Of a stretch of DNA of 64,000 bases, positions 25,120-33,965 are shown in pieces. The notes beneath the pieces are model-generated. The model was not told the DNA's origin and did no database searches. It was given only the letters and a program-made list of their open reading frames with translations. The stretch is taken from the NCBI RefSeq assembly GCF_001412655.1, contig NZ_CP012996.1, forward strand, positions 4,340,001 through 4,404,000, read 5' to 3'. The position numbers and the translations under genes were made by a program. Numbering within the stretch: position 1 is the stretch's first letter; every line of letters starts with the position of its first letter. Source of the DNA: Pedobacter sp. PACM 27299. Its GTDB lineage: Bacteria > Bacteroidota > Bacteroidia > Sphingobacteriales > Sphingobacteriaceae.

Positions 25120-26247
25120 TTATGACAAAATCACAAGATCAGTTTCTGTGGTTGAAATGTGTTTTAAAAGCTGGTTAAAAATAGCTGTTCTCCATACGAC
25201 CTGAAAAATATTTAAATGCGGTTTTCCAATACAAATTGTGGTGACCTCTTTTTCATCTGCAATCCGCATGATGGTTTGCGTGACTTCATCACTTTTCACT
25301 TTGATCACCTCTGCGCCAAGCTCTGTCGCCAGCTTAAAATTATTGATCAAATGCCGCTGCAAATCTAACTTAATTCTATTACCGCCCTCATTGCTATTCT
25401 GCACATACAACACAATCCAGGGGGAATTGTAATAGGAAGCCAGTCTTGCGGTTTTCCGGATCACCGTCTTCGCCGTTTCATGGTTGCTGGATATACAGGC
25501 CAAGAAACGCTCCGGTCTTAATTTGATTTGCTTAGGAATTTCCAGACTGATCTTCCTTTCCAGGCGATGTGCCACCTCCTTCAGGGCCATTTCCCGAAGC
25601 TGCAGTATCTTTTCCGACTGGAAAAAGTTCCCCAATGCCCGGGCAATCTTACTCTCATCATATATTTTTCCCGCTTTTAAACGGTCAATCAGTTCATCAG
25701 CGGTCAAATCAATGTTGACCACTTCATCAGCAAATTCTAATATTTTATCAGGAATCCTTTCAGTAATGGCAATTCCGGTAATTTTTTCAATTTCCGCGTT
25801 CATACTTTCCAGGTGCTGAATATTGACAGCAGAGATCACACTGATTCCAGCTTCCAAAATATCAATTACATCCTGCCAGCGTTTAGTATTCTTGCTTCCT
25901 TCCACATTGGTATGGGCCAATTCGTCTACAATAACCACTTCCGGATGAATATTCAAGATCGATTGCAGGTCCATTTCTTCCAGCTCCTTTCCTCTGTAAA
26001 AGAGCTTACGTCTCGGAATAATGGGAATACCTCCTAGCAAGGCCTGTGTTTCTGCGCGGCTATGTGTTTCTACATAACCAATCTGCAGGTCTATCCCGTT
26101 TTTTAACAATGCATGAGATTCCTGCAGCATCCGATAGGTTTTTCCTACCCCCGCACTCATACCGATATAGACCTTAAACTTTCCCCTTCGGGAGCGCTTT
26201 ACAAGGTCTATAAAATCTTTTACTGCGCTTGGTTTTTGCTCTTCCAT
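25120..26247 (-). CDS. kdpD: KdpD N-terminal sensor protein (KdpD + Usp domains, no kinase)
   Basis: 375 residues matching only the cytoplasmic N-terminal half of E. coli KdpD. The KdpD domain has a Walker A (GMSAGVGKTYRM) and Walker B (PEVVIVDELAHTNVEGSKNTKRW), then a universal-stress (Usp) domain from about 245 (FLACISSNHETAKTVIRKTARLA) to the end. The four-helix membrane domain, GAF and kinase domains of canonical KdpD are missing; the next gene encodes a separate membrane kinase. This split form is known in Bacteroidota. Expected to sense potassium or nucleotide state and regulate the partner kinase. Confidence 0.92.
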   Translation of the reverse strand: MEEQKPSAVKDFIDLVKRSRRGKFKVYIGMSAGVGKTYRMLQESHALLKNGIDLQIGYVETHSRAETQALLGGIPIIPRRKLFYRGKELEEMDLQSILNIHPEVVIVDELAHTNVEGSKNTKRWQDVIDILEAGISVISAVNIQHLESMNAEIEKITGIAITERIPDKILEFADEVVNIDLTADELIDRLKAGKIYDESKIARALGNFFQSEKILQLREMALKEVAHRLERKISLEIPKQIKLRPERFLACISSNHETAKTVIRKTARLASYYNSPWIVLYVQNSNEGGNRIKLDLQRHLINNFKLATELGAEVIKVKSDEVTQTIMRIADEKEVTTICIGKPHLNIFQVVWRTAIFNQLLKHISTTETDLVILS

Positions 26248-26253
26248 CTGGGC

Positions 26254-26376
26254 TTACCATTTAATAATCACGTAGGCTTGATCTATCAAATACCACAACA
26301 ATATCGCCAATAGCAGAGCAACACTCAGCAAGGGGATTAGTTTAACAGCTGTGGTACTATAATTTCTTTTTCTCAT
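26254..26376 (-). CDS. Small single-pass membrane protein in the kdp operon
   Basis: From the ATG at 26376 it is a 40-residue peptide: a basic start (MRKRNYSTTAVK), one long hydrophobic helix (LIPLLSVALLLAILLWYLI) and a short tail. It ends 6 bp before kdpD-like gene's start, with which it is probably co-translated. The same frame is open back to 26490 (78 codons), but the added part looks non-coding. No family recognised. Position in the operon hints at a helper for KdpD or the porin; that is a guess. Confidence 0.5.
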   Translation of the reverse strand: MRKRNYSTTAVKLIPLLSVALLLAILLWYLIDQAYVIIKW

Positions 26377-26498
26377 GAATAGCTGTATAATATTTAACAT
26401 AAACACGTTCATCATTTTGAGATCACGAAAGGGACCGGAGGGGGAAATAAGTCGCTTTTGAGCAACAAAATGATGAACATATTTCTTCAACTATGATT

Positions 26499-27569
26499 TT
26501 AAAAAGAGACCGCAATACTTGCAGTCACTGCAGCATTATAATTTACTGCGGATGCGCGACGTGTAAAGATTTTGTCTTTGCTATCATACAGTTTTCCTTC
26601 CAATCTAACCACGGCGTTGGTTACCGGCGCATAGTCAAGGTTTAAAGAATATCCGGTTGTTTTAAATCCCTCGGCTGTTCCGGTAGCGATCAGCATTCCC
26701 TTTCTATCTTCATAATATTCTACTCTTCCTGCTACTGCCCAATTTGGGTTAAAGCGGTACTGCGCGATCGCTACCGGCGAAAGCACTTCATTTTTCGCAG
26801 ATTTACCCTTCTCTTTTTGCTGCGTACCATAGTCAAATCCAAGCGTCAGACCTAAATGATCCGTGACCTGGAAAATCCCGTACACATTGTGGTAAAAACG
26901 CTGTACACGTATCGAATCTGCACCTTCCGAACCTAAGTAGTTGCTATAATTGACCGTGATCTTATCTGTAGGTTTCCAGGTCAGCTGCAGCCCCCCGGCA
27001 GGCTTTGAATTTTCATGCTGACGGGTAATGCGCTGCCATCCGTTTAAGTAAAGCACCGTTGCGCTAAACTTCCCATCAGCGGTTCCGTAACTGATTTTCG
27101 CTCCAGTCTCAAAATAGGGCGTATTTTCCGAAGAAATATTCCGGGTCAGTACCCAGCAATCTTTTGATACCGCACTTTCAAAACCGATGTGTGAAGAGAA
27201 CACCCCTGCATCGATCCATAAGTTCTGAGTTTTTGACAGTTTAACACCTGCATTTGCTTCATAAATATTTTTCAATACCCCAGGCTCAGCAGCCAGGTTT
27301 GCATTGGTATAAGAACCGGCCATGAGGGCCATATTTGCACGTACAGCGCCATTGTCGTACGCTGCTTTAATAAACCCTAAGTTCAGGGCTACTTCATTAC
27401 TGCGGTTATGAGAATAAATAAACCCAGGTCTGTTGTTGTCTGAAGGTCTGTTGAAATCATAACCATAAGACGCTTCTACATAACCTGAGACTTTAATCTT
27501 TGATTCTTCCTGCCCATAAGAACAAATGGCAGTGCCTAATACAGCTGATAATGCTATTAATTTTTTCAT
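26499..27569 (-). CDS. Outer-membrane beta-barrel porin (BBP2/OmpL-like), kdp-linked
   Basis: 356 residues with a clear signal peptide (MKKLIALSAVLGTAICSYGQ) and beta-strand-rich sequence such as KVSGYVEASYGYDFNRP, LTLGFDYGTQQKEKG and WAVAGRVEYYEDR, ending in ASIAVSF with terminal Phe as in outer-membrane barrels. It fits the putative beta-barrel porin-2 family found inside kdp operons of Bacteroidota. Likely role: let potassium or other small solutes cross the outer membrane when the Kdp pump is in use. It is 241 bp from kdpC, with a strong hairpin at 27751-27772 in the gap. Confidence 0.82.
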   Translation of the reverse strand: MKKLIALSAVLGTAICSYGQEESKIKVSGYVEASYGYDFNRPSDNNRPGFIYSHNRSNEVALNLGFIKAAYDNGAVRANMALMAGSYTNANLAAEPGVLKNIYEANAGVKLSKTQNLWIDAGVFSSHIGFESAVSKDCWVLTRNISSENTPYFETGAKISYGTADGKFSATVLYLNGWQRITRQHENSKPAGGLQLTWKPTDKITVNYSNYLGSEGADSIRVQRFYHNVYGIFQVTDHLGLTLGFDYGTQQKEKGKSAKNEVLSPVAIAQYRFNPNWAVAGRVEYYEDRKGMLIATGTAEGFKTTGYSLNLDYAPVTNAVVRLEGKLYDSKDKIFTRRASAVNYNAAVTASIAVSF

Positions 27570-27750
27570 TGATATATCTATTTTTAACTATTATAAAACT
27601 TCCGCCAGTCTATTCACAACGTTTGTAAACACCTGCTGATCGCTTCATTTGTAATTTCATTTAAGGGATTTACACAGGCCCCTTTCCGCCTTTTTTATTG
27701 TTTTTTATGGATGAGCTCCAAATTTTCTAAGCATAGTTTCCCCGTCGGGC

Positions 27751-27772
27751 TGCCAAACCTTATGGTTTGGCA
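27751..27772. promoter_or_regulatory. Hairpin in the kdpC-porin spacer
   Basis: A perfect 9-bp stem (TGCCAAACC at 27751-27759, GGTTTGGCA at 27764-27772) with the tetraloop TTAT and no T-run. It could be an mRNA processing or stability element that sets porin level apart from the pump, or an operator. Nothing else recognisable is in this 241-bp gap. Confidence 0.45.
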
Positions 27773-27810
27773 AACGCGTTTAGTTTAGGCAGCACAATCG
27801 GGAGGGATAC

Positions 27811-28377
27811 TTATTTTTTTAACTCATCGAGGGCAACATTTAATTTGAGCACATTCACTTTTGACGGACCGAATAGACCGAACAATGGGCCTTCGGTATT
27901 TTTCAGTACCAATTCTGCTACTGTCCTATCGCTCAGTTTACGGTAAGCCGCTACTCTTTTGATCTGCATAATGGCTCCGGTTTCTGAAATATCAGGGTCT
28001 AATCCACTTCCAGAAGCAGTTACCATATCCGAAGGGATATCTGCTTTTTTCAAATAAGGATGGTATTTCAACAACGTATCAATTCTCTCTGAGACCTGTT
28101 TCAGATACTCCTCGTTTGTTGCGCCTTTATTGGAACCTCCGGAACCTGCCGCATTGTAACCTACAGCTGAAGGTCTGCCCCAGAAATATTCTGGTTTTGT
28201 GAAGGACTGGCCAATTAAAGCATACCCCACCACCTTACCGTTTTTAGTGATTTTCTCGCCACCTCCTTCACCTGGTGTAAATTTCCCGATGAAAGCAATA
28301 GTTAATGGGTAAATGATGCAAAGCAGTACCAGGAGTACTCCGGTTAATCTAAGTGATTGTATGATGTATTTTTTCAT
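27811..28377 (-). CDS. kdpC: Potassium-transporting ATPase subunit C
   Basis: 188 residues with one N-terminal membrane helix (LTGVLLVLLCIIYPLTIAFI) and the KdpC phrases GQSFTKPEYFWGRPSAVGYNA, GSNKGATN, SGSGLDPDIS and PLFGLFGPSKVNVLKLN. KdpC sits on the periplasmic side of the KdpFABC complex and raises its potassium affinity. It follows kdpB by 45 bp. Normal length. Confidence 0.97.
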   Translation of the reverse strand: MKKYIIQSLRLTGVLLVLLCIIYPLTIAFIGKFTPGEGGGEKITKNGKVVGYALIGQSFTKPEYFWGRPSAVGYNAAGSGGSNKGATNEEYLKQVSERIDTLLKYHPYLKKADIPSDMVTASGSGLDPDISETGAIMQIKRVAAYRKLSDRTVAELVLKNTEGPLFGLFGPSKVNVLKLNVALDELKK

Positions 28378-28422
28378 GACAATGTGTATTTTAATATTTT
28401 ATATGATCTTTTTACAATGCGA

Positions 28423-30456
28423 TTAGGCCATCAGGGAAATCACCATATCAATTAATTTTATCCCGATAAATGGAGCGATTACGCCTCCAATTCCATAAAT
28501 CAGCAAGTTGCGGCGTAACAATGCACTTGCGCCAATTGGCTTATAAGATACCCCGCGTAAAGCAACCGGAATCAATAAAGGAATCACGATTGCATTGAAT
28601 ATCACAGCGGATAAGATGGCTGTTTCCGGGCTGTGCAGATTCATGATGTTCAGACTGCGTAAAGCAGGAATTGACACGATGAACAAAGCAGGTACAATGG
28701 CAAAATATTTGGCCACATCATTGGCAATGGAAAACGTAGTCAGGGTTCCTCTGGTGATCAATAACTGTTTTCCAATTTCAACGATTTCGATCAGTTTCGT
28801 TGGATCGTTGTCCAGATCCACCATATTACCTGCCTCTTTTGCGGCTTGAGTACCACTGTTCATGGCCACACCTACATCTGCTTGTGCCAGTGCTGGCGCA
28901 TCATTGGTACCATCACCCATCATGGCTACTAATTTGCCCAATGCCTGTTCTTCTTTGATATAGTTCATTTTATCCTCAGGTTTAGCCTCTGCGATAAAAT
29001 CATCTACTCCTGCTTTCTGCGCAATAAACTTAGCCGTTAATGGATTATCACCAGTCACCATTACTGTTTTCACCCCCATTTTACGCAAACGCTCAAAACG
29101 CTCAGAGATCCCAGGTTTAATGATGTCCTGCAGTTCAATCACACCTAAAGCATGCTCATTTTCTGAAACTACGAGCGGCGTACCCCCATTGCTGGCAATT
29201 CTTTTCACCTGCTCTTCAATGTCCATTGGGAAAGGATTTCCTGCAGCCAGCACTATGTTTCTGATCGAATCAAAAGCACCTTTTCTAATGCGTCTGCCAT
29301 CCTGAGTATCTAAACCACTAGACCTCGTTTCTGCGGTAAATTTGATGAACTTCGAACCTTCAGGAGCAGTAGTAATCAGCTTAGGGTCTTGTGCTGCTGC
29401 CAGTTCAACAATCGACTTTCCTTCCGGAGTTTCATCCGCTAAAGAGCTCAGTACACAAGCATCAGTAAAGCTTTTAATGATGATTCCAGCGGTTGGATAA
29501 AAGTGAGTAGCCTTACGGTTACCAATGGTAATTGTTCCGGTTTTATCTAATAATAACACGTCAATATCACCTGCAGTCTCTACAGCTTTACCCGATTTCG
29601 TGATTACATTAGCCCTTAAAGCCCTGTCCATTCCCGCAATACCGATTGCCGATAACAAACCGCCAATTGTTGTTGGAATCAGACATACAAATAGTGCGAT
29701 GAAAGAAGCAATCGTAATCGGTGTATTGGAGTAATCAGCGAATGGTTTTAAGGTGATACATACGATGATAAACACCAGGGTAAAACCGGCTAGTAAAATC
29801 GTCAATGCAATCTCGTTTGGTGTTTTCTGGCGGGAAGCGCCTTCTACTAAAGCAATCATTTTATCCAGGAAGCTTTCTCCGGGGGCAGTGCTTACCTGCA
29901 CTTTAATCTGATCTGACAGGACTTTTGTACCACCAGTGACCGATGATTTATCACCACCAGACTCACGGATTACCGGAGCAGATTCTCCTGTAATTGCCGA
30001 TTCATCGATGGTGGCAATCCCTGAAATGATCTCTCCATCTGTTGGGATGGTATCTCCGGTTTCACAGAAAAACACATCTCCTTTTTTCAATTGATTAGAA
30101 GAGCGAACTACAATAGTACCATCGCTCATCACTACTTTTGCAGGTGTTTCTTCTCTGGTTTTACGTAAACTATCTGCCTGTGCTTTACCTCTTGCTTCGG
30201 CGATAGCCTCTGCAAAATTGGCGAACAAAACAGTTAATAACAGCACCAGGAATACCACAAAGTTATATCCGAAGGAACCCTGACTGGAATTACTGATGGA
30301 ATAAATGGTGACAAACAGCATCACAAATGTTCCAATCTCTACGGTAAACATTACCGGATTCCGGATCATCAAACGCGGATCAAGTTTGATAAATGATTGC
30401 TTTAATGCGGTATTCACTAAAGCAGGTTCAAATAATATGTTGGATTTATTTTTCAT
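28423..30456 (-). CDS. kdpB: Potassium-transporting P-type ATPase subunit B
   Basis: 677 residues; the catalytic subunit of KdpFABC. P-type ATPase motifs are all visible: TGES in AITGESAPV (actuator domain), the phosphorylated Asp in [13 protein letters not shown] (about residue 302), [14 protein letters not shown] and [20 protein letters not shown] (hinge). Membrane helices lie at about 35-80, 215-265 and 570-677. Together with KdpA and KdpC it forms the high-affinity, ATP-driven potassium importer used at low external potassium. Confidence 0.98.
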   Translation of the reverse strand: MKNKSNILFEPALVNTALKQSFIKLDPRLMIRNPVMFTVEIGTFVMLFVTIYSISNSSQGSFGYNFVVFLVLLLTVLFANFAEAIAEARGKAQADSLRKTREETPAKVVMSDGTIVVRSSNQLKKGDVFFCETGDTIPTDGEIISGIATIDESAITGESAPVIRESGGDKSSVTGGTKVLSDQIKVQVSTAPGESFLDKMIALVEGASRQKTPNEIALTILLAGFTLVFIIVCITLKPFADYSNTPITIASFIALFVCLIPTTIGGLLSAIGIAGMDRALRANVITKSGKAVETAGDIDVLLLDKTGTITIGNRKATHFYPTAGIIIKSFTDACVLSSLADETPEGKSIVELAAAQDPKLITTAPEGSKFIKFTAETRSSGLDTQDGRRIRKGAFDSIRNIVLAAGNPFPMDIEEQVKRIASNGGTPLVVSENEHALGVIELQDIIKPGISERFERLRKMGVKTVMVTGDNPLTAKFIAQKAGVDDFIAEAKPEDKMNYIKEEQALGKLVAMMGDGTNDAPALAQADVGVAMNSGTQAAKEAGNMVDLDNDPTKLIEIVEIGKQLLITRGTLTTFSIANDVAKYFAIVPALFIVSIPALRSLNIMNLHSPETAILSAVIFNAIVIPLLIPVALRGVSYKPIGASALLRRNLLIYGIGGVIAPFIGIKLIDMVISLMA

Positions 30457-30547
30457 TATAATCTTTTGTTTTTCAATGGTGATCAGGAGATCTCAGCTCT
30501 TTTCATCACCATATTTTTGTTTTTTATAGATGCCTAATGTTGTTTTC

Positions 30548-32266
30548 TTACTTGACCATACTGAAATGTTCGGCTAAAGGACCAAGTGTGAGCGCAGGGA
30601 AAAAGGCAAGTGCCGCGATGATCACGATGACCACAAACGTCATCACACCAAACGTTAACGTATCTGTTTTTAAAGTACCTGCAGATTCAGGAATGTATTT
30701 CTTCGAGGCCAATAATCCAGCAATAGCTACCGGACCAATGATTGGAAGGAAACGTCCAAGGATCAGCACAAAACCAGTCAGCACGTTCCAGAAGACGTTG
30801 TTATCACCCAAACCTTCAAAGCCAGATCCGTTGTTGGCAGCTGCTGAAGTGTTTTCATACAGCATCTCAGAAAAACCATGAAAACCAGGATTATTTAACC
30901 AGCTTGCCGGTTTCACCAACCAATCTGCATCCGGGAAATTAGTGACAGTATAAGCGGCAAGGGCCGTCCCAACCAGGATAATAAAAGGGTGTAAAAGCGC
31001 GATGATAGAAGCAATTTTAACCTCTCTGGCTTCTACTTTATGTCCGAGGAATTCCGGTGTTCTACCCACCATCAATCCCGAAATGAATACCGCAATAATG
31101 ATAAATATGAAGTAGTTTAAGATTCCTACACCACAGCCGCCGTAAAAGCAGTTCATCATCATGGCAATCAATTGATACATCCCGGTTAAAGGCATGGCAC
31201 TATCGTGCATCGAGTTCACCGAGCCGGTCGAAATAATTGTCGTTACTGTGCTCCAGTAAGCAGTTGCGGTAGGTCCAAACCGGATTTCCTTCCCTTCCAT
31301 CGCTCCTGTGAGCTGACTAACGCCCATTTTTGCAATATTCGGACTGCCTCCAGTTTCAGATATGACGGTAGGCACGAGCAACAACATCATCCCTAAAGTC
31401 ATGATCCCGAAGATCACCCAGGCCATTTTCTTCCTGCGGATAAAATACCCAAAAGCGAAAACCATGGCAATTGGAATGATCACTTGTGAAATCAATTCCA
31501 CCATATTGGTGAGGTAGTTTGGATTTTCCAATGGATGCGCACCATTGACCCCAAACCAACCACCACCATTTGTTCCTAAATGTTTAATGGCTACAAAACC
31601 TGCTGCCGGACCACGGGAAACATGTACTGTATCGCCTTGCAATGAAATAAACTGGTCTTTACCTTCATAACTGGTAGTGGTACCGTTAAAGGCAAGAATA
31701 ATAGCAACCACTACTGAAAGTGGCAGCAGCAAACGGGTAATTGCGCGGGTAAAAAACACCCAGAAGTTACCAAGATTAGTCGTTGTTTTATCTCTGAAAG
31801 CTTTAAATAAGACTACTGCAGCAGCAATACCTGTAGCGGCACTCACAAATTGTAAGAACATAAATACAAAGTGCTGTGTGAAATAGGTAGCCCCGCTTTC
31901 GCCTGAATAATGCTGCAGGTTACAGTTCACCACAAAACTGATGATACTGTTAAAGGCAAGATCCGGTGATTGGCCAAGGTTACCGTCTGGATTTAAAGGC
32001 AATTTATCCTGATAAATCAGTGCAAAAAAGCCATAAACCAACCAGACCATATTGATCATCAACAGCGCTTTCATGTGCTGTTTCCAATTCATAGATTCCT
32101 CCGGGTTAATTCCGGATAATTTATAGATTCCTTTTTCAAAGGGTTTTAGAAAGTCAGTCCAGACTTTCTCACCTGCAAACATCTTTGCCAGATAGATACC
32201 CAAAGGGATTCCGATCAGCAAGGTTAGGGCGTAGGTGGCAATGATACCTAGTAATTCAGTGTTCAT
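30548..32266 (-). CDS. kdpA: Potassium-transporting ATPase subunit A (channel-like)
   Basis: 572 residues, about ten membrane helices. KdpA-type selectivity-filter segments are visible, e.g. SFVVNCNLQHYSGE (about 110-125) and LGTNGGGWFGVNGAHPLENP (about 230-250), and GGCGVGILNYFIF and GRTPEFLGHKVE are further KdpA hallmarks. It takes up potassium from the periplasm and passes the ion to KdpB through the intersubunit tunnel. It starts 6 bp after kdpF. Normal length. Confidence 0.98.
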   Translation of the reverse strand: MNTELLGIIATYALTLLIGIPLGIYLAKMFAGEKVWTDFLKPFEKGIYKLSGINPEESMNWKQHMKALLMINMVWLVYGFFALIYQDKLPLNPDGNLGQSPDLAFNSIISFVVNCNLQHYSGESGATYFTQHFVFMFLQFVSAATGIAAAVVLFKAFRDKTTTNLGNFWVFFTRAITRLLLPLSVVVAIILAFNGTTTSYEGKDQFISLQGDTVHVSRGPAAGFVAIKHLGTNGGGWFGVNGAHPLENPNYLTNMVELISQVIIPIAMVFAFGYFIRRKKMAWVIFGIMTLGMMLLLVPTVISETGGSPNIAKMGVSQLTGAMEGKEIRFGPTATAYWSTVTTIISTGSVNSMHDSAMPLTGMYQLIAMMMNCFYGGCGVGILNYFIFIIIAVFISGLMVGRTPEFLGHKVEAREVKIASIIALLHPFIILVGTALAAYTVTNFPDADWLVKPASWLNNPGFHGFSEMLYENTSAAANNGSGFEGLGDNNVFWNVLTGFVLILGRFLPIIGPVAIAGLLASKKYIPESAGTLKTDTLTFGVMTFVVIVIIAALAFFPALTLGPLAEHFSMVK

Positions 32267-32272
32267 AACAGT

Positions 32273-32353
32273 TAATTAAAATTTTTCGGGTTTAATCAGC
32301 ACGTATACCATGTAGATAAATACTGCGATTGCGATAATGAATAATGCGATCAT
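32273..32353 (-). CDS. kdpF: KdpF, small membrane subunit of the Kdp pump
   Basis: A 26-residue peptide: start ATG at 32351-32353, stop at 32273-32275. One hydrophobic helix (IALFIIAIAVFIYMVYVLI) followed by KPEKFN, the typical KdpF build (a short helix ending in a Lys-Pro-Glu/Asp tail). KdpF stabilises the KdpABC complex in the membrane. It lies 5 bp after a 27-residue peptide gene and 6 bp before kdpA. Confidence 0.88.
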
Positions 32354-32358
32354 AATTT

Positions 32359-32442
32359 TTAGATTTTCTCGAACCAGTCGATTGATTTGTAGAATACCCA
32401 GACCATCAGGAGTAGGGCAAGAAGTAATGCGATTGTTAACAT
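32359..32442 (-). CDS. 27-residue membrane peptide upstream of kdpF
   Basis: From the ATG at 32442: one hydrophobic helix (MLTIALLLALLLMVWVFY) followed by the tail KSIDWFEKI. The same frame is open back to 32598, but that longer form would be read through the terminator at 32563-32593 and is unlikely. It ends 5 bp before kdpF and has the same size and layout as KdpF without its sequence, so it could be an extra small subunit or regulator of the pump. Not a family I recognise. Confidence 0.55.
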   Translation of the reverse strand: MLTIALLLALLLMVWVFYKSIDWFEKI

Positions 32443-32455
32443 AATATGGTTTGTT

Positions 32456-32473
32456 TTGACCGGGCTATGCCAA
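32456..32473 (-). promoter_or_regulatory. Weak sigma-54-like -24/-12 element before the kdp operon
   Basis: On the minus strand TTGGCATAGCCCGGTCAA has the -24 TGGCA and the right spacing, but the -12 GC reads TC. It would place the start of transcription just before the 27-residue peptide. Offered only because the regulator gene next door is of the sigma-54-dependent class; the match is poor. Confidence 0.25.
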
Positions 32474-32562
32474 TCTATATACCAAAAGAGAAGACCAATA
32501 CACAAAAGACTGACTATCAATGAATAAAACAGGTTTTTATCAAAACGAAAATATTGGAAATA

Positions 32563-32593
32563 AAAAAACCCTTCCATTTTGGAAGGGTTTTTT
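32563..32593 (-). terminator. Bidirectional-type terminator after the NtrC-like regulator gene
   Basis: A 13-bp inverted repeat (32563-32575 with 32581-32593) with a 5-nt loop and T-runs on both strands. On the minus strand it stops the GNAT-M20-regulator transcript 30 bp after its end, so the kdp operon must have its own promoter between here and 32442. Confidence 0.9.
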
Positions 32594-32623
32594 ATCATAT
32601 TGAATGGTTGGTTATTGATCAGT

Positions 32624-33955
32624 TTAACTGATTTTATACTCTTCCATCTTACGGTATAGGGTGGTTAAACCAATTCCTAATAGCCTGGCGGCTTCCGTTT
32701 TATTCCCTCGGGTATGTTTTAATACTTTATTGATGTGCTGTTTTTCCATCACCTGCATTTTCATAGAATCTTCTTCCTGAACTTCAGCATGGAACTCATA
32801 AGGCAGCAAATTGGCCGTAGCCACATTCCCATCTGCAAGAATCACCACCCTTTCCATCACGTTTTTTAATTCCCTGATGTTTCCTTTCCAGATATGCTTC
32901 ATCAGCAAGTCGGAAAATTGCTCATCCATTGTAAAGTCCTGCTTATTCACTTTCGCGGCAAACTCCTTTAAATAATGCCTGGCAATCATCATGATGTCGG
33001 TTTTCCTTTGTGCGAGGTTTGGCAGCTCTATAGAAAATACCGAAAGCCGGTAATACAGGTCTAACCTGAACCTTCCCGCATCGGCTTCTTCTTTTAAGCT
33101 CCTGTTCGTAGCCGCAATGATCCTGACATTGACTTTACTAGTTTGTGTGTCTCCAAGCTTGATGAAAGTTTGATTTTCCAATACCCTCAGTAATTTGGCC
33201 TGCAAATCCAGGTTCATCTCTCCGATTTCATCTAAGAATAAAGTTCCTTCATGGGCTTCTTCCAATAAACCTCTCTTATCCTTGTTCGCTCCCGTAAATG
33301 CACCTTGTTTGTACCCAAAAAGCTCGCTTTCTAAAAGCTCCGGATTAAATCCGCTGCAATTCAACGCAACAAAAGGTTTATTTTTTCTGGGGCTTTCATA
33401 ATGAATCGCCTGTGCAAAAACTTCTTTACCAGTACCAGTTTCTCCTAATAAGAGTACCGTAGTGTCTGTACCAGCAACTTTCTGCGCCAGGTCCAATGCC
33501 TCTTTCATGGCTTTCGACTGTCCCAGAATGCTGCTAAAGCTATATTTTTTGCTGATTTTATTCTCCAGGTCATACACCCTGCGTTGAAGTTTCACCTTGT
33601 CCATTGCTTTATAAACCAGTGGAATGATCTTATCATTATCATCACCTTTGGTGATGTAATCAAAAGCACCATTCCTCATGGCCATGACCCCATCCGAAAT
33701 GGTTCCAAAAGCAGTAAGGTTAATGACTTCTACATAAGGCTTTATCTTTTTGATTTCTTTTACCAGCTCTACGCCGTTGAAATCAGGTAATTTCACATCG
33801 CTGATCACGACATTCACATCCTGCATGGCAAGGGTTTTCAATCCTTCCTTTCCGGTGTTAGCCTGAAACACCTTAAATCCCTCCAGCTCAATAATCCTGG
33901 CCAGAAGGCTGCAGATCTTTTTCTCGTCATCAATGATTAGGACGGTGTCTTGCAT
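32624..33955 (-). CDS. Sigma-54-dependent response regulator (NtrC family)
   Basis: Start placed at 33955 (MQDTVLIIDDE); the 13 residues from an earlier ATG at 33994 would overlap the M20 gene. About 443 residues: receiver domain with phospho-Asp in VVISDVKLPDFNG, AAA+ domain with Walker A GETGTGKE, an intact GAFTGA loop (YKQGAFTGANKDKRG), Walker B TLFLDEIGEM, and a C-terminal Fis-type helix-turn-helix (HTRGNKTEAARLLGIGLTTLYRKM). Activates sigma-54 promoters. It lies between the arginine-like genes and the kdp operon, and no kdpE exists here, so it may serve the Kdp kinase. That assignment is inference. Confidence 0.92.
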   Translation of the reverse strand: MQDTVLIIDDEKKICSLLARIIELEGFKVFQANTGKEGLKTLAMQDVNVVISDVKLPDFNGVELVKEIKKIKPYVEVINLTAFGTISDGVMAMRNGAFDYITKGDDNDKIIPLVYKAMDKVKLQRRVYDLENKISKKYSFSSILGQSKAMKEALDLAQKVAGTDTTVLLLGETGTGKEVFAQAIHYESPRKNKPFVALNCSGFNPELLESELFGYKQGAFTGANKDKRGLLEEAHEGTLFLDEIGEMNLDLQAKLLRVLENQTFIKLGDTQTSKVNVRIIAATNRSLKEEADAGRFRLDLYYRLSVFSIELPNLAQRKTDIMMIARHYLKEFAAKVNKQDFTMDEQFSDLLMKHIWKGNIRELKNVMERVVILADGNVATANLLPYEFHAEVQEEDSMKMQVMEKQHINKVLKHTRGNKTEAARLLGIGLTTLYRKMEEYKIS

Positions 33956-33965
33956 ATCGTTAATT

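Noticed and set aside
32443..32598. N-terminal extension of the 27-residue kdp peptide to 79 residues
   Set aside because: The extension would be translated from sequence that forms a strong terminator hairpin; the start at 32442 fits better.
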